Below are positions 1 through 11,330 of a stretch of DNA of 64,000 bases, piece by piece. How positions within the stretch are numbered: position 1 is the first letter of the stretch; the number at the start of each line of letters is the position of its first letter. Location: contig LSRY02000009.1 in assembly GCA_001643675.2 (NCBI GenBank), forward strand, positions 1,497,501-1,561,500, in the 5' to 3' direction. Source of the stretch: Monocercomonoides exilis. Lineage: Eukaryota > Preaxostyla > Oxymonadida > Polymastigidae. The position numbers were made by a program, and so were the translations under genes. The notes under the pieces are model-generated. The model searched no databases. It was given only the letters and a program-made list of their open reading frames with translations, and was not told the DNA's origin.

Positions 1-1392
1 CATCAGGATCGAGTGCCTCGATTTCCTCTTCAGCCAATCCTTTTCGCACACAGGCAGTGCTGTTGTGCACTGTACCGATGACCACCTCTCGCTATTTCTC
101 ACTCTCCTTTGTCTTATCTACCTTATTATCTTTTTCGCCAGCTGCACAACCAATGCTCCTCAACTACGTTGTAAGTGCAGTCGAACGAATTTATTTGATT
201 GTCGCCACCTGTACAGCATAGCGCACAAATACATTTCTCAGTGAAATGTTGAATGCATACGACGGCGTCTGTTTGCAAAGCACTTCCAGAACAATGCTCT
301 GTGTCTTCGCAGCGCATCCAGTTTGAAGTGGGATCGATCATCCTGGAATTTGCATCAGCACCTCCACCGACCTCTTCACTCTGATCGTGTTATTCAGTTC
401 CACATCACACACACATACAAACCCGGCTCGCATCTTCTCCCACTTCGCATGCTTCATCACCTTCCGCTTTTTCTCATTTTCCTCTCACATTTCGCTCACA
501 TCATACACAAACTCTTTTACAGCCATCTGCTTCATCTCCGCTCGTTTCTTCAAACCATTCAACTCCAACTCTTGTCTTCTCTCTTTCATTTCTTTCTCCT
601 TCTCCTTCCCCTCCTTCGAATGCTATCTCATACACAAACATCACCTCTTCTGTATTTTTGCTCCAAATCAGTGAACTTCTTCTTCCTCAGCTCATCTCAA
701 ATTCCTTCTCCCTACAAGCCGGACATAAATAAATGTTATTCATCACACCAGTAAAAACCTTTTACGCAAACGAATCGGAACATTCAATAGCAATTGCAGA
801 CACTTTTCTAAAATCCCTCGCACACACACTCGCATCGCTGAACACCCACTCCCACACATTCCCAAACAGATTCCGCACATTATCAAGTCAGCAGCTCAAT
901 CAGCGCAGAATGAGAAGACGTCATGCGATGATATTTGTTCTCTTTATATCCTTTAGTGTTCTCCATCTTCTGTATCTTTGCAACTTGCACTATCTCTTCT
1001 TTTTCCTCTGCACCACCTTCATCACCATCTACAAAAGAACCTCGAAAACCACATGAAGAAAAGAAGAAGTTAATCCATTTTGAACAACCTCTTATTCCAT
1101 CTTCATCACCATCGATATGACCTTCATTTCCATTGGCATTGCAACCTGAAGATATTATTGAATAGCCTCAAAGAAATAGCTTCTAATGTCAGATTACCAA
1201 AGAGGCAAAGCCCCAGTATTGATCATCCTCTGAATTGCATTAGATTGTATCAGCATTCTCAGCCTCACCCCTGCCCCTGCTCCTGCACTTGCACTTGCCG
1301 TGCCAATCATCGGCATTATCATTCTTTCTCCAGGCCTTGCTCCTTTCTCCATCTTCCCCATCTGCCCCATCAGCCCTTGAACATCTGTTGCA

Positions 1393-1620
1393 CCCCCCCA
1401 GCATACGCAGGATCAGCTTCAGCTCGTCTTTGTTCCGGATGAAGCACCCGCTCATAGTGCGCGTGTATTTCAGCTGCACATCGTTGAAGACAATCTTCTG
1501 CATGCCAGGAGGAATCCCTTATTTCTTCTGCACAAGCTCCTTCAGCTCCTCCACAGTAGTCTCCTTCGTCACACTCACTCGAATTATCTTCCCTTGCATC
1601 GTCCTCACATGCACTACCAT
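1393..1620 (-). other. Ubiquitin-like domain inside decayed copy A
   Basis: The minus-strand frame reads 'MVVHVRTMQGKIIRVSVTKE', continues to 'ELVQKK', meets a TAA at 1519-1521, and goes on in the same frame as 'GIPPGMQKIVFNDVQL' to 'LILRMLGG'. This follows ubiquitin from its first residue through the conserved GIPP loop to the terminal LRxxGG, about 76 residues. The stop sits where ubiquitin has Glu just before GIPP. The Gly-Gly is followed by more coding-like sequence, so this is an embedded Ubl domain and not a free ubiquitin gene. The homology is seen directly in the translation; activity is not expected because of the stop. Confidence 0.8.
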
Positions 1621-2149
1621 CTTCCCCAAATCCCCTCCTTCTTTGAATTCTCGTCCCGATACCCCTTTCACACTGCTCTTTCTTCCTCTTTCTTCTTCTT
1701 CTTCTGCCTCAATGAAACCCCCAACATCCAGTCCCGATCGAAGCACTGTCTCAAACGCCTTCTCCTCTTCTTTCTCGTCTCTTTCTTGCGACTTCAGCTG
1801 CACTTCAGTTTTCTCCACCAGCGCCATACGCCTCCTCATACTCCTCTCCAGTAATTCTTCGCCTTCTGCACCAGCTTCATAAGCCTTTCCAGCACAAACA
1901 CTTGCTCCATGCATTCAGCCTCGCAAACAAAGCTGGCTCTGAATATTCATCAAACAGCCCCATGTCACACGTGCACAGCAAATGATGGTCAGCCACCATC
2001 TTCTCCTTTTTGCTCGCTAAACTCGGACGAATTGCTTTCGCAAAGAATTTCAGCACATTTTTGGGCAGTAGAATATGAGCTCCTCACACACAATTTCGCT
2101 GTATCGATCACAAAGCTCTCGGAATTTCTTCTTCCTCTCTTCTTCTTTC

Positions 2150-2195
2150 TCTTCATCCTCATCCTCATCCTCATCCTCATCCTCCTCAACCAACT
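2150..2195 (-). repeat. (CTCATC)n hexamer tract coding a Glu/Asp run
   Basis: A short CTCATC-type tract; on the minus strand it encodes the alternating Glu-Asp stretch that lies N-terminal to the ubiquitin-like domain of copy A. Confidence 0.7.
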
Positions 2196-4040
2196 TGTAC
2201 AGCTCCTCAAATACATTACACCACTCATCAAATGCACTCACATTTGCATCAAATCCCTCGTTCTTCTTTGCCTACGCCTTCTTCATGCACTTCAGCAGAT
2301 GAAGAATTCCTCCAAAGCAACTGAAGCTTTCATATGAAGATGCCGAAAGATCTTTTATCTTCTGCGTCGAAACACATTTCGAAAGATTTGCTTTCTTCAA
2401 TGACACTCCTCCTGTCTTCTTCCCATTTAAACTGGCGCATTTACATTTGCATCTTGATGGTGTTGATAAAGATGATTTCATTTACTCCTCCATCTCCTTC
2501 TCCTTCTCCTCTTCCCATAGTTTTCATTCTCCTGTAGAACAGACTCAGATCCACCTTTTCCACCTCCGCCACCACATGCTCATCGTCTTTCGTTTCCACT
2601 GTCACATTACTCTACACATTTTCTGTATTCACCTCCGTCGAAATAACCGCACGCCTCCTTTTCCCTTCCCCTGGTGCTTATTTCAGCACAACTGTTGTCA
2701 TCTTCCCCAAAAAGTCGATGTTTTTCCAGTTTAAAACTCTTCTCCTCCAGTTCAACGCTGCTCCCATTCATTCTTCAATCACTCTGTTCATCTTCTTCTT
2801 CATTCTCTTCCTCGCCATCATGTCTGTCAAAATCTCCGCTGGCTGCTCCTCCGCAGATCGTGTCCAATGCAACTGTGTTCGCATCCTTCCTTTAAGTCTC
2901 ATTCGTCACAACCACATGCATCAGTGCAGACTGCGAATCCATAGCATTCCTTAGCTGTGCAGCTGACGTCTGACTTCGCTGGATGAATTCTTGCTGTGTA
3001 CCCAGCCTCTTTTTTGATGTATTGAACGAGCACGGCCCTCTCGCCTTCTGCACCTCTACCTGTCTCCCCTCATGCAACAGCGTTAGCGGCATCTCAGCAT
3101 CAAAAGCGCGATCAAGCACACTCACAAAAGATTGCACTCGCATCATTACCTTGCAATTGCTCATAATCTCCTCTTATTTCCTGCTTCTGCTCCTTCTCTG
3201 GTATCCATGTCATCTCAACGCACTCCACTTTTTTAACACAACATTTTCCCTATCATCAATGTGTCATTCTAACCTTCTCTGACACTCCATTGCACAGCTT
3301 GTGCATGTTCTGCAAGAAGCATGAAAAGCATGGAGAATCAGCTCCTTCCAATCGATGCAGATACCACAACCAAACTCGCGCTCCTCTGCTTTGTGCACGA
3401 ATCGTTCGGCAAGTCTGCAAAACTCGTCTGCCAAGTCTTCAGCAATCGCCTGCTTCATCACTGCAGCCACTTGATGCATATGGAACCAAAATCTTACACA
3501 GCTCCAACACTGAGTGCCTCTTCGATATTGTGCTTCTGCTGTATCTCCACCCGTTGATCCACACCGCTGTACAACTTCTTGGAAGCAGCATGTTCAACTC
3601 ATCCAATATAGCCTCCGCTTGTTCATCTGCAAATCACCACCACATCATCCACAGGGTCACGTTTCGGATTAGTCCACAGCTCGTCAGCTCTCCACCAGAT
3701 GAAACAACAACGAGTATTTAACCCTTCTGCTTGAATTCTTCTTCAACTCCTTCTTCCTCCGACTTTTCTCGCTCCTCCAGCACCACTAGCGCAATTGCCG
3801 CTTTCAGAAAAATAGCATCATCTATCACCTTCCCAGCAGCCTCCACTATTTCCCCCACAATCTCCGCCACTTCACACGCTGAAACGCCTCGCCAATTGCT
3901 TCGTCGTGCAGCTTCACAACTGAATATTTCAATTGATACGATCACCTTGAATGCAGCGACGGGTAAAACAGATCGTAGATCAACTGGAACGCAATCACTT
4001 CCGCCACAAAGATCCGCTAGCTCCCCGACTTAATGCACTC

Positions 4041-5597
4041 CAATTCTCAAGATACAGAAGCGGCTCCACTTGGGGAACTGAAAGCACCACACTCGCACCA
4101 CAACATTCCCACAAATAGTCAACAAAGTGCTATTTCCATGGCATTTGCTGTGCATGCACACTTGCGACTTTAAGCATCACAACCCCAAAGTTCATTTCAA
4201 AATCATTGTTAGACTCTTATCCCGATTATTTTGATTCAGCTGCAGCAGATACATCTGAAAGATCAATCAATTCTTTTATCAACCAATGTTATAACAACAG
4301 TGAAAATGGATGTGACTCAAAAAAATTTTTTTTGTAACCAAAAATGAGAAATTTTTTAAACCTTCATCATAAAAATGTGACGTTAGTAAAACATAATATT
4401 CTGTCTGATATTTTTGTGATTGGATTTTTAATTGTTTTTTGAACACACCTGTAAATATCTAGTACAAATTTTTCTTCCATGAATTGATGTATTTTGTAAT
4501 GAAAAATACAAAAAAAAAACACAAAACAACAAAATTTATCTTCGATTCTCATTCCAACAAGTGAAAATGACAAATTTTTCGTTTCTATTCAGAAAATCAA
4601 ACGAATATTCAAAATAATGAAATGAAAAAGAAGAAAACAAATGAATATTATTAATTAAACACAGATAAATAGAAAAAGGATGTTCACCAACGCTTATTCG
4701 ATGAAATACATAAATGTTGATGAAACATTTGCAAATTAGAAATTCAATTATTGTTGATAGGAACAAAAAAAGATAACAAAATAATAAACAATATATAAAA
4801 TGGGAACGGAATGATCAACAAAATCTGATCATTTTTGATCTTTTGTGGGACAAAATTAAAGTCGAGAAACTTTTCAAAAAATTTTTGACAAATGGGTCAT
4901 TCTTTATGAAAAGTCGCAAACGTTTAACTGATCTGAAAATCAGATCAAAAATGATCAAAAAATGTTGATCATTCCGTTACCATTATATATTGCAAAAAAT
5001 TATTCAATTGAGTTTTATCACCTATCCCCAAATATTGCGTTTCATTGAAACAAATTTCATATATTATTTTTACTGTTTAATCATATTTATGTTATTAAAT
5101 ATTATTGTCTTGTTTTTTTGAAGCAACTGAATAATTTGTTTATATTTCTATGTTTTCATTTCAACTGTTCGTATTACACGTTTTGATTTTTTGAACAGAA
5201 ACTCCTTTTCAATTATTTTCCTATGTTAAATAACAGATAGATTTTCACTTGTTTTAATTTGAATATTTTGAAAAGAAATTATTAAATAGGAAATTTTCAT
5301 CTATTCTTTCCTCATTGAAAATAAAAGAAATTCAAAAAGTTGTTTTCACAAAGCAATTTTAAGTTTTATTATAAATAAATAATTGACAACTGCAATTTCT
5401 TGTATTTAATGTCCTTTTATAAAAAATTCAAAAAAGAAATGATATCTCATGTTTTGAATCAAAACATGAATTGTGTCTTAAATAGCTTTCAACTTTTCAT
5501 TTTCTTTTTTTTCTCATCTATTTTTTCTCATTTCAATTTCCTTCTAAAATAAATTCTGTTCCTTTTTTTCAATCAAATCAAGATAGATGAGATTTCG
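4041..5597. other. AT-rich intergenic DNA
   Basis: Very AT-rich sequence between two decayed genes on opposite strands. I see no supported gene. The only structured item is the MITE-like element at 4801-4982, listed separately. Confidence 0.6.
4801..4982. mobile_element. 182-bp MITE-like element with TGG(G/T)AACGGA ends
   Basis: The left end reads TGGGAACGGAATGATCAACA and the right end, reverse-complemented, reads TGGTAACGGAATGATCAACA, a 20-bp inverted repeat with one mismatch. Inside, both arms carry TGATCATTTTTGATC palindromes. The left half also has 'TTTGTGGGACAAAATTAAAG' and 'ACTTTTCAAAAAA', which recur at the right end of the 11.5-kb insertion (about 37.73-37.79 kb) and at 44966-45054. 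No coding capacity. The element looks non-autonomous; its family is unassigned. Confidence 0.65.
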
Positions 5598-8500
5598 GTG
5601 ATGATTGACGTTTCTAATTTGAACAAGGATGTTGTGTTTGTGCCACGAAAGACACTGCAATTTTGTGTGATGAGTTGCATCAAAAAGCTTCTTGTGGGAG
5701 TGGAAGCGATTCAATTGTCTCTTCGCTCAGCGCCTTTGTCTTCTTCGTCTTCTTCTAGTGGAGCAGCACGCAGATCTTCTTTATCATTCCTGGGTCCAAT
5801 AAGAGAAGAGAAGAAGGTGACAGAAAATGCTCAGTTATTTGCATCTTCGTCTGCAGGTGCAATTTACCCTTCAGATGCCTCGAAGGTGGAGGCTTCATAA
5901 ACGCTTGAAGCAGCATCGATGAATGGAATCGAGAGGAGGCTGAGGATAGTTGTGAAGAAAACAGCTGAGCTGCAAATGCTGCATGGTTATGAGGATGCAG
6001 CTGTTCCTGTCGCTGAGGATGTTGTATATGCTGCGAGGTTTCAGTGTTGGCTTTCAGTGCTCTGCTGAAGAGAACGTGCTGTGTCCGTTCAATGTGAAAT
6101 ATTTTTCATTCTTCTTGTAGCTTTGCTCCCGTCACTTGAGGATTTACCGAGAAAGAAGTCGTCGAAGAAGCTGTTATTAACAGCGGTTGATGTGGATGCG
6201 TTCCTGCCAATCCGCAATACTCCTGTCCATCGCTGGCTTCATTGGTCATTGAATGGCTGGAGAACCGATAGAAGCAGTCGAGACAAGCGGAGTGATGAAG
6301 CTGTGCAACAAAATGAGGAGGTGAATGGTTGCAGTGAATGAAGCAGGAGAGTTTGCGGAGAAGGCGCTGGAGGCGGTGGGGCAGAGGGGCTGATGATGGA
6401 AGATGTCGTTCTGTCGCCTGCAGCGATAGTGCTGAATTTGCTGGAAGAAAGAAAAGAAGAAGAAGAAGTTGGAAAAGGAAAAGGAGGCGAAGCGGATGAG
6501 CGGGCTGACAGAGCAGATGAAGGAGAAGGCCAATATCTTCTTTTTCTTCAGGATTATTTCGAAGCTAAGCTAGATGTTCAATGCAGAGGTGAAGCAGGTG
6601 AAGGAGCTGCATGAGCAGCTGGCAGCAATGAAGGAGAAGAATGAACTTTTGGATGTGGTGATTTTGAAGGAAAAGTTAAGATTGCAGCATGACGAAGTTG
6701 TGGGTGTGGACAGCGCTGTTACGCTGGTGAGATCGGGATTGAAGCTTGCCACGTCTTCTTCGTCGGTTTCTGTGTGTGGCAGGATGGCTCCGTCTTCAGC
6801 TTAGTTGATCTTGCCTTCGGGGCTGCGTGAAAAGCACCACGAAAAGTTTTCCTCGAGTATCGGAGATGGTAGTGCTGTGATGCTTGGCCCGAATCCAAGC
6901 TTGAAGGAGCTTTCTGTGAAAGTGGAGAGTCTGGCAAGTGTAGCGAGAGAGGCAAATTGTGGTGATGGAGGAGGAGACTGAAGTGAAGGAACAAAGTCAG
7001 AGACAAGCAAGAGGTTGGAGAAGAACAGTGCTGAGGCCAGTGTTGGTGGTGAATGTGGAGGAGGAGTGGATGAAACTGTGAGACAGAAGAGTAGCAAAAT
7101 GGAGAATGAATAGAAGATGCTAATTGCGTTGTCGAAATTGCAGAAGCAGATGATAAGCATGCAGAAGGCGCTGATCAATGAGGTGATTGTAAAGCAGCAG
7201 ATGTCGTTTGCGCAAAAGAAGCAGGAATAGATGAATATTTAAGCTTCGTTTGAAGAGGTTGCTTAATGAACTCCCGGAAAGGTGAAGAAGCTGGAAGAAC
7301 AGGTGGTGCAAGTGGACTTTGGCGGGATCAGGGAAGGCGGGGCAGAGGAGAAAGGGGGGAGAGGGATGGATGGGGCGGGGAGGAGGAGGAGGAGGAACAG
7401 AAGCGGAGGGGGAGAATACGAGGAGGCAGAGGAGGGGGGAAAGGCAGTAGAAAGTAATGCAATAGCGCTATATGGGATTCCGTTGTTTCAGCACAACGAT
7501 CCGAAGAGAGAGAGGGGGATGATTGGATGTAAACTGTGGTTCAAACAGTAGCAAAGAAAAATGAAGGGAAGGCGAATGTTGTGCAGTGACTGTTCATGCT
7601 TCTTGAGCATATGACAGACAGCAGAGAACGTGAAGAGTCGGAGTGGCTTGTGACTTCGCCTGGTGGATTGAGGGCAGGGATGTCTGGAGCAAATGGTGTG
7701 CCTTTGCAGGCGGGATCGATGGCGATGGAGTGGCTGACGAGCGCAGTATCTGTTTGGCTGGAACAAGAAAAGTGTAAATCAGTACATATACTTCGGGTTC
7801 CACACTCGCGGCGGTGGTCTGTGCAGATGGAGCGTTTGTTGAAGTTGCTGAAGATAGGTCTGCGGTCGTAGCTAATGTGGAAGCTGTCGAGGATCCGGGG
7901 GTGATGCGGAGACATTATTTCAGCAGATCTTTAAATGGGTGAGGGCGTGCAGAGGCAGGAATTTGGTGACTTTGTGCACGTGTAGCTGAGGGTGAGGCAC
8001 GCAGCGCAGAAGAAGAGCGAGGAAGAACTATTAAAGATAATCTTAATTGTAGAGCTGTTTCTAAATGACTTTGCAAATGTGCAGTTGTTATGGAAGCTTG
8101 TGTGGGAGGAGTGCAAAGGAGACAAGTTGTGGTTTTCATGACAACTGCAAAGTGCTGCTTGAAGGGGTGCTGCCGCAGCAGCCGGTGGAGGAGAGCGAGA
8201 ACTTCCTGATGGTGACGTTCCGGGTGTGCCGGAAGTGCATCAACACGGTGCTTGAAGGGGCGTCGGAGAAGAAGATCAAGAAGATTTTTTGGGGAGTTTG
8301 ATGGGATACAGTCTGAGAAGACGTATGCAGATGCCTCAATGTTTATGGTGTTTCTGCTGAATAACTTCAGGTAAGAAGCAGCTTCCTGATATTTGCGATG
8401 AAGCTGACAAGTTACAGCCTTTTCAGCAGTATTTGAATTATGCGATTGTGAAGGCGGCAAGATGGTGTTGGTCAACTTGGAGCAGGAGTTTCATTCGGTA

Positions 8501-8994
8501 TCGAAGGTGACGTGTGAATTGTTTGGGCTGAAGCAACAAGTGTGGATTGTACAGTCGGTGGAAGAGAAGAAAGAATAGCGGTAGGTGTAGTTCCATATTG
8601 TGCGGCTGCTGGAAGGGATGGTGAGGCTGCAGCTGTGGAGGATGTGCAGTCGATGGTGAAGAAAAAAGAAGGACAGTGTGTGCTTGTGCACTTCGTGAGA
8701 GATGAAGTTACACAAGAAAATGGCATTGTAGATGGAGAGAAAGAAAAATTTTTCAATAATTCATCAACATCTGTTTCTTCATTGCTAAAGAAAACAAATA
8801 CTGAATGAAAGCGATGAAGATGAACAATGCGCTCCAATTATTTGGTGGATATTGGATGTTATCAACCATCAAATCACCAATAGAATATTTTCATCAGCGT
8901 TTTTATCTCGTCGTAACCTTCTTCTTTTCCCTCTTTTCCTTCTTTCTTCAATGACATTCGATTATTTTTGGAGAATTTGAGAGAAGAAGGAGAG

Positions 8995-9178
8995 TGAGAA
9001 GAAGGAGTTAGAAGAAGAAGAGGAGGAGGAAGAGGAAGAGGAAGAGGATGAGGATGAGGAAGAGGAAGAGGAAGATGAGGAAGAAGAGGAAGAAGAGGAA
9101 GAAGAGGAAGAAGAGGAAGATGAGGAAGATGAGGAAGATGAGGAAGATGAGGAAGAAGAGGAAGAAGAGGAAGGGAAG
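8995..9178 (+). repeat. GAAGAG/GATGAG purine tract (acidic-coding)
   Basis: An interrupted GAAGAG/GATGAG hexamer array of about 180 bp. On the plus strand it would encode a Glu/Asp tract in copy B; the long Ser-rich or Leu/Pro-rich minus-strand frames here are artefacts of the repeat. Confidence 0.8.
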
Positions 9179-9357
9179 CCAAAAGAATTGAAGCTACTTA
9201 CGAATTCCTTGAGCAATTCTTGAATGATGAGCTTCCAAAAGAAACTGTTCCTGAAGTTGAGCTGTTAATCACAAGGACACATCATAAGGACATCTTCACT
9301 CTATCTGAAACAACTCAAATAAATACAATCCTTCCACAATTGCTAAGTTTGAATTAA
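9178..9357 (+). CDS. Short coding remnant downstream of the acidic tract
   Basis: An open frame of about 60 codons following the purine tract, reading 'EATYEFLEQFLNDELPKETV' through 'ILPQLLSLN' to TAA at 9355-9357. The composition is protein-like and unlike the surrounding repeat, so it is probably the last exon or C-terminal end of copy B or of a neighbouring unrecognised gene. No family recognised. Confidence 0.4.
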   Translation, partial: AKRIEATYEFLEQFLNDELPKETVPEVELLITRTHHKDIFTLSETTQINTILPQLLSLN

Positions 9358-9374
9358 TAAGTGGTTGATGCAAT

Positions 9375-10026
9375 TTATTTCAGTTTCATGCATGTAATTT
9401 CTATCTCATTTCCATTTAGCAGAAAAGATGGCTTCTTGAATGAATGGAACTTTATTGTGTAGTTGTCAACATGAAGAATTCCATTTTCTATCTTCAGCAA
9501 CATTGAATTGAGAGCAATAGGCTGAATCATATTAGCTTCACAAATAGAAGAAACGTTTACAAATGAAAGAGAAAGCTGGCCATTTGCTTTTTGAATGATT
9601 AAACTTCCAGAATAAGAAAAAAACCGAACAAAGTTGAATTTTACACTTTCGATCCGAACATTCTCTGAGGTTGCAATGAGATTTCCCATATTGCCATCGA
9701 TTGTTGAGTTCAGATGCACTGAAGCAGCTGACTGAGATTGCAACGAGTGGAAAATCACATCCTTCGCTTAGCATTCCACGTTCACGATTGTTTCCCCCGA
9801 AACTAACAGCTGAGAATACGATGAAGGAATAATGTGTTGCACTCCCTGATTCAATGATCGACAAGGCATGTTGAACTCTCCACATTGCTCGCTGTTTGTG
9901 TCATTACCTGCAACTGAAGAAACAAATATTGCATCGCTCTGGTATTTTTAACAACCCTCAACAAAAGATCTTCCTTCCTCACAAATGGGTCTAAAGTTCA
10001 GCCCCACATCGCCATTTATGTCATGT
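9375..10026 (-). pseudogene. Beta-helix surface protein remnant with two in-frame TAA
   Basis: One continuous minus-strand frame reads 'DINGDVGLNFRPICEEGRSF', TAA (9948-9950), 'KYQSDAIFVSSVAGNDTNSE', 'QCGEFNMPCRSLNQGVQHII', TAA (9768-9770), then 'VIFHSLQSQSAASVHLNSTI' and on to a stop at 9375. The 'V..S..GND...CGE...PCRSL.QG' pattern is typical of right-handed beta-helix (pectin-lyase-fold) surface proteins expanded in oxymonads. The downstream segment has the short alternating hydrophobic rungs expected of that fold ('VRIESVKFNFVRFFSYSGSL'). With two stops and no membrane anchor it looks like a truncated pseudogene. Family assignment is from pattern recognition only. Confidence 0.6.
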
Positions 10027-11327
10027 TAGGCTCTCCGTTATTAGCTACGAATTTGTCAAGTATAAAAAATGAATAATTTTACAACAATTATTAAATATAA
10101 CATTCATATAAAAGCTAAATGAAAACCTTTTGATATGTATAATTTTCATCTTTATCAAACTTGTGGGAGTAATCTACGCATAATTTCAAATTCCAGGCAC
10201 ATTCTGTGCAATGAAAATTTTAAATCAGATAAGAATTTGATTTATCTACGAATCTCAAATTTTTGATGAAAGAAAATCGATAAAACCCTTGCACATTGAT
10301 GAATCAACAATTGTAAAGTTGTTCAATCAAGTGAAACTCTTTTTCATTGAAAAAATGATATTTCAATAGATTAAATGTGAAATATTTGAAAAATTTTGAA
10401 ATAATGAAGTTATTTCGAAATAACTTACAAATTTCGAGTTTTTCGAAGGTTTTTTGAGTTTTACTAATTCTTTTGAAAAAAAGTCAGTCTTATTGAGTAT
10501 TCACAAATGAAGTTTTATTGTTTTTTCTGACTTGTTGCTATTAATTGTCATTCTTTTTTTAGTTTGTTTCACTTTGTTTATGTTTGTATTCTGATACAAA
10601 TACTAAATTGTTGATCTTCAGTATCACATAACAAATTATTTTTTTATTATTTAATCATTTCTGTCGTTTTGAAAAGCATCAAAAGAAACATGCATGAGGT
10701 TAAAAATTTGTTTTTTGTTGTTTTATTCGAGGCCATGAAATTAAAAACTGTTAACTCGTTTATTGGAGAGAATTTGCCTTCTTTTTAATATTCTTTATTT
10801 CAACATCAGTCCTTTGAATAACTACATAAATTTTGATATGTGATTACTATTAAAACATCGTTGTGCTTTATTAATAAACTTTTCATTTCATGATTGCTAA
10901 TTTTATGAGAATATTTTTGACATTTATTCTTTTTAATATTTTTCTTATATATACCGTGTATATAAAAAATATAAGTAAAATTGATTTTACAGTGATATGT
11001 TATTCTATATAAAAAAGAATTGTTGAAGATCATTAATAAATTTCACAATAAAGTCATATTTTTGATTAAAAATGTTGTACTATTTGATATCTTTCTTCTG
11101 TTTAATTTTTAATAAAAAAATTAAACAAAATATATCTTCTCCATTCTTTAACAAAAAATGATCGAGTTTAACAGTTGAGATTTTTGCAGTTTTTAGTTGA
11201 TCAATTGAGTTTCTTCAAATCAGAAAAAAAAGTTCTTTTTGTGGTCAATTTCTTTCTCTATTCAAATCAAATAACATCAAATATTAAAAAGACAAAAATT
11301 TATAGCAGAATCGCCTCTCTCCAATGA
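10027..11327. other. AT-rich intergenic DNA
   Basis: No gene supported. AT-rich, with several short poly-A/T runs and inverted TTATTTCGAAATAA-like motifs (about 10.4 kb). Similar TTATTTC/GAAATAA motifs recur near 13.15-13.25 kb. Confidence 0.5.
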
Positions 11328-11330
11328 ACA

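Larger units (their letters stand above)
1..4040 (-). pseudogene. Decayed large gene, copy A, with a ubiquitin-like domain
   Basis: Coding-like minus-strand stretches in several frames are separated by stops and frameshifts, reading from about 4040 down past the window start. Recognisable pieces in order: 'AIFLKAAIALVVLEERE' (3.8 kb), matching 'VVLSPAAIVLNLLEERK' of copy B and 'VDLSPATIVLAVLEERK' of copy C; 'FDAEMPLTLLHEGRQVEVQK' (about 3.1 kb), matching 'FDGATDADTQLIWFGE' and 'MEAEVQK' of copy C; an acidic run (about 2.15 kb); then a ubiquitin-like domain at 1393-1620. In-frame stops include TAG at 2272-2274 and TAA at 1519-1521. Architecture (long unrecognised N-terminal part, acidic stretch, internal Ubl) resembles giant deubiquitinases or E3 ligases, but no catalytic domain can be seen, so the function is not assigned. 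The 3-prime end is outside the window. Confidence 0.6.
5598..9357 (+). pseudogene. Decayed large gene, copy B of the Ubl-family gene
   Basis: A plus-strand coding-like region with many frame changes. It begins around 5598 with 'MMIDVSNLNKDVVFVPRK', then a poly-Ser tract, then 'TLEAASMNGIERRLRIVV' (matching 'TLEASMDDIQRRLRIVV' of copy C), 'KKLLLTAVDVDAFLP' (matching 'KRFFFSADANIFP' of C) and 'VVLSPAAIVLNLLEERK' (matching A and C). In-frame stops include TAA 5898-5900 and TGA 6064-6066, and frameshifts are needed near 6.2 kb to follow the homology. Downstream pieces include 'SENFLMVTFRVCRKCINTVL' (about 8.2 kb) and a Glu-rich stretch (9.0-9.18 kb), followed by an open frame ending with TAA at 9355-9357. 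No ubiquitin-like domain could be found in this copy. The product is unknown. Confidence 0.55.

Noticed and set aside
323-3721. Several plus-strand frames rich in His, Leu, Ser and Phe
   Set aside because: They are shadows of acidic and Lys/Glu-rich minus-strand coding sequence of copy A, where homology to copies B and C and the ubiquitin-like domain lie.
8962-9216. Poly-Ser and Leu/Pro-rich minus-strand frames
   Set aside because: Direct translation of a purine hexamer tract read backwards; no unique sequence supports coding on that strand.
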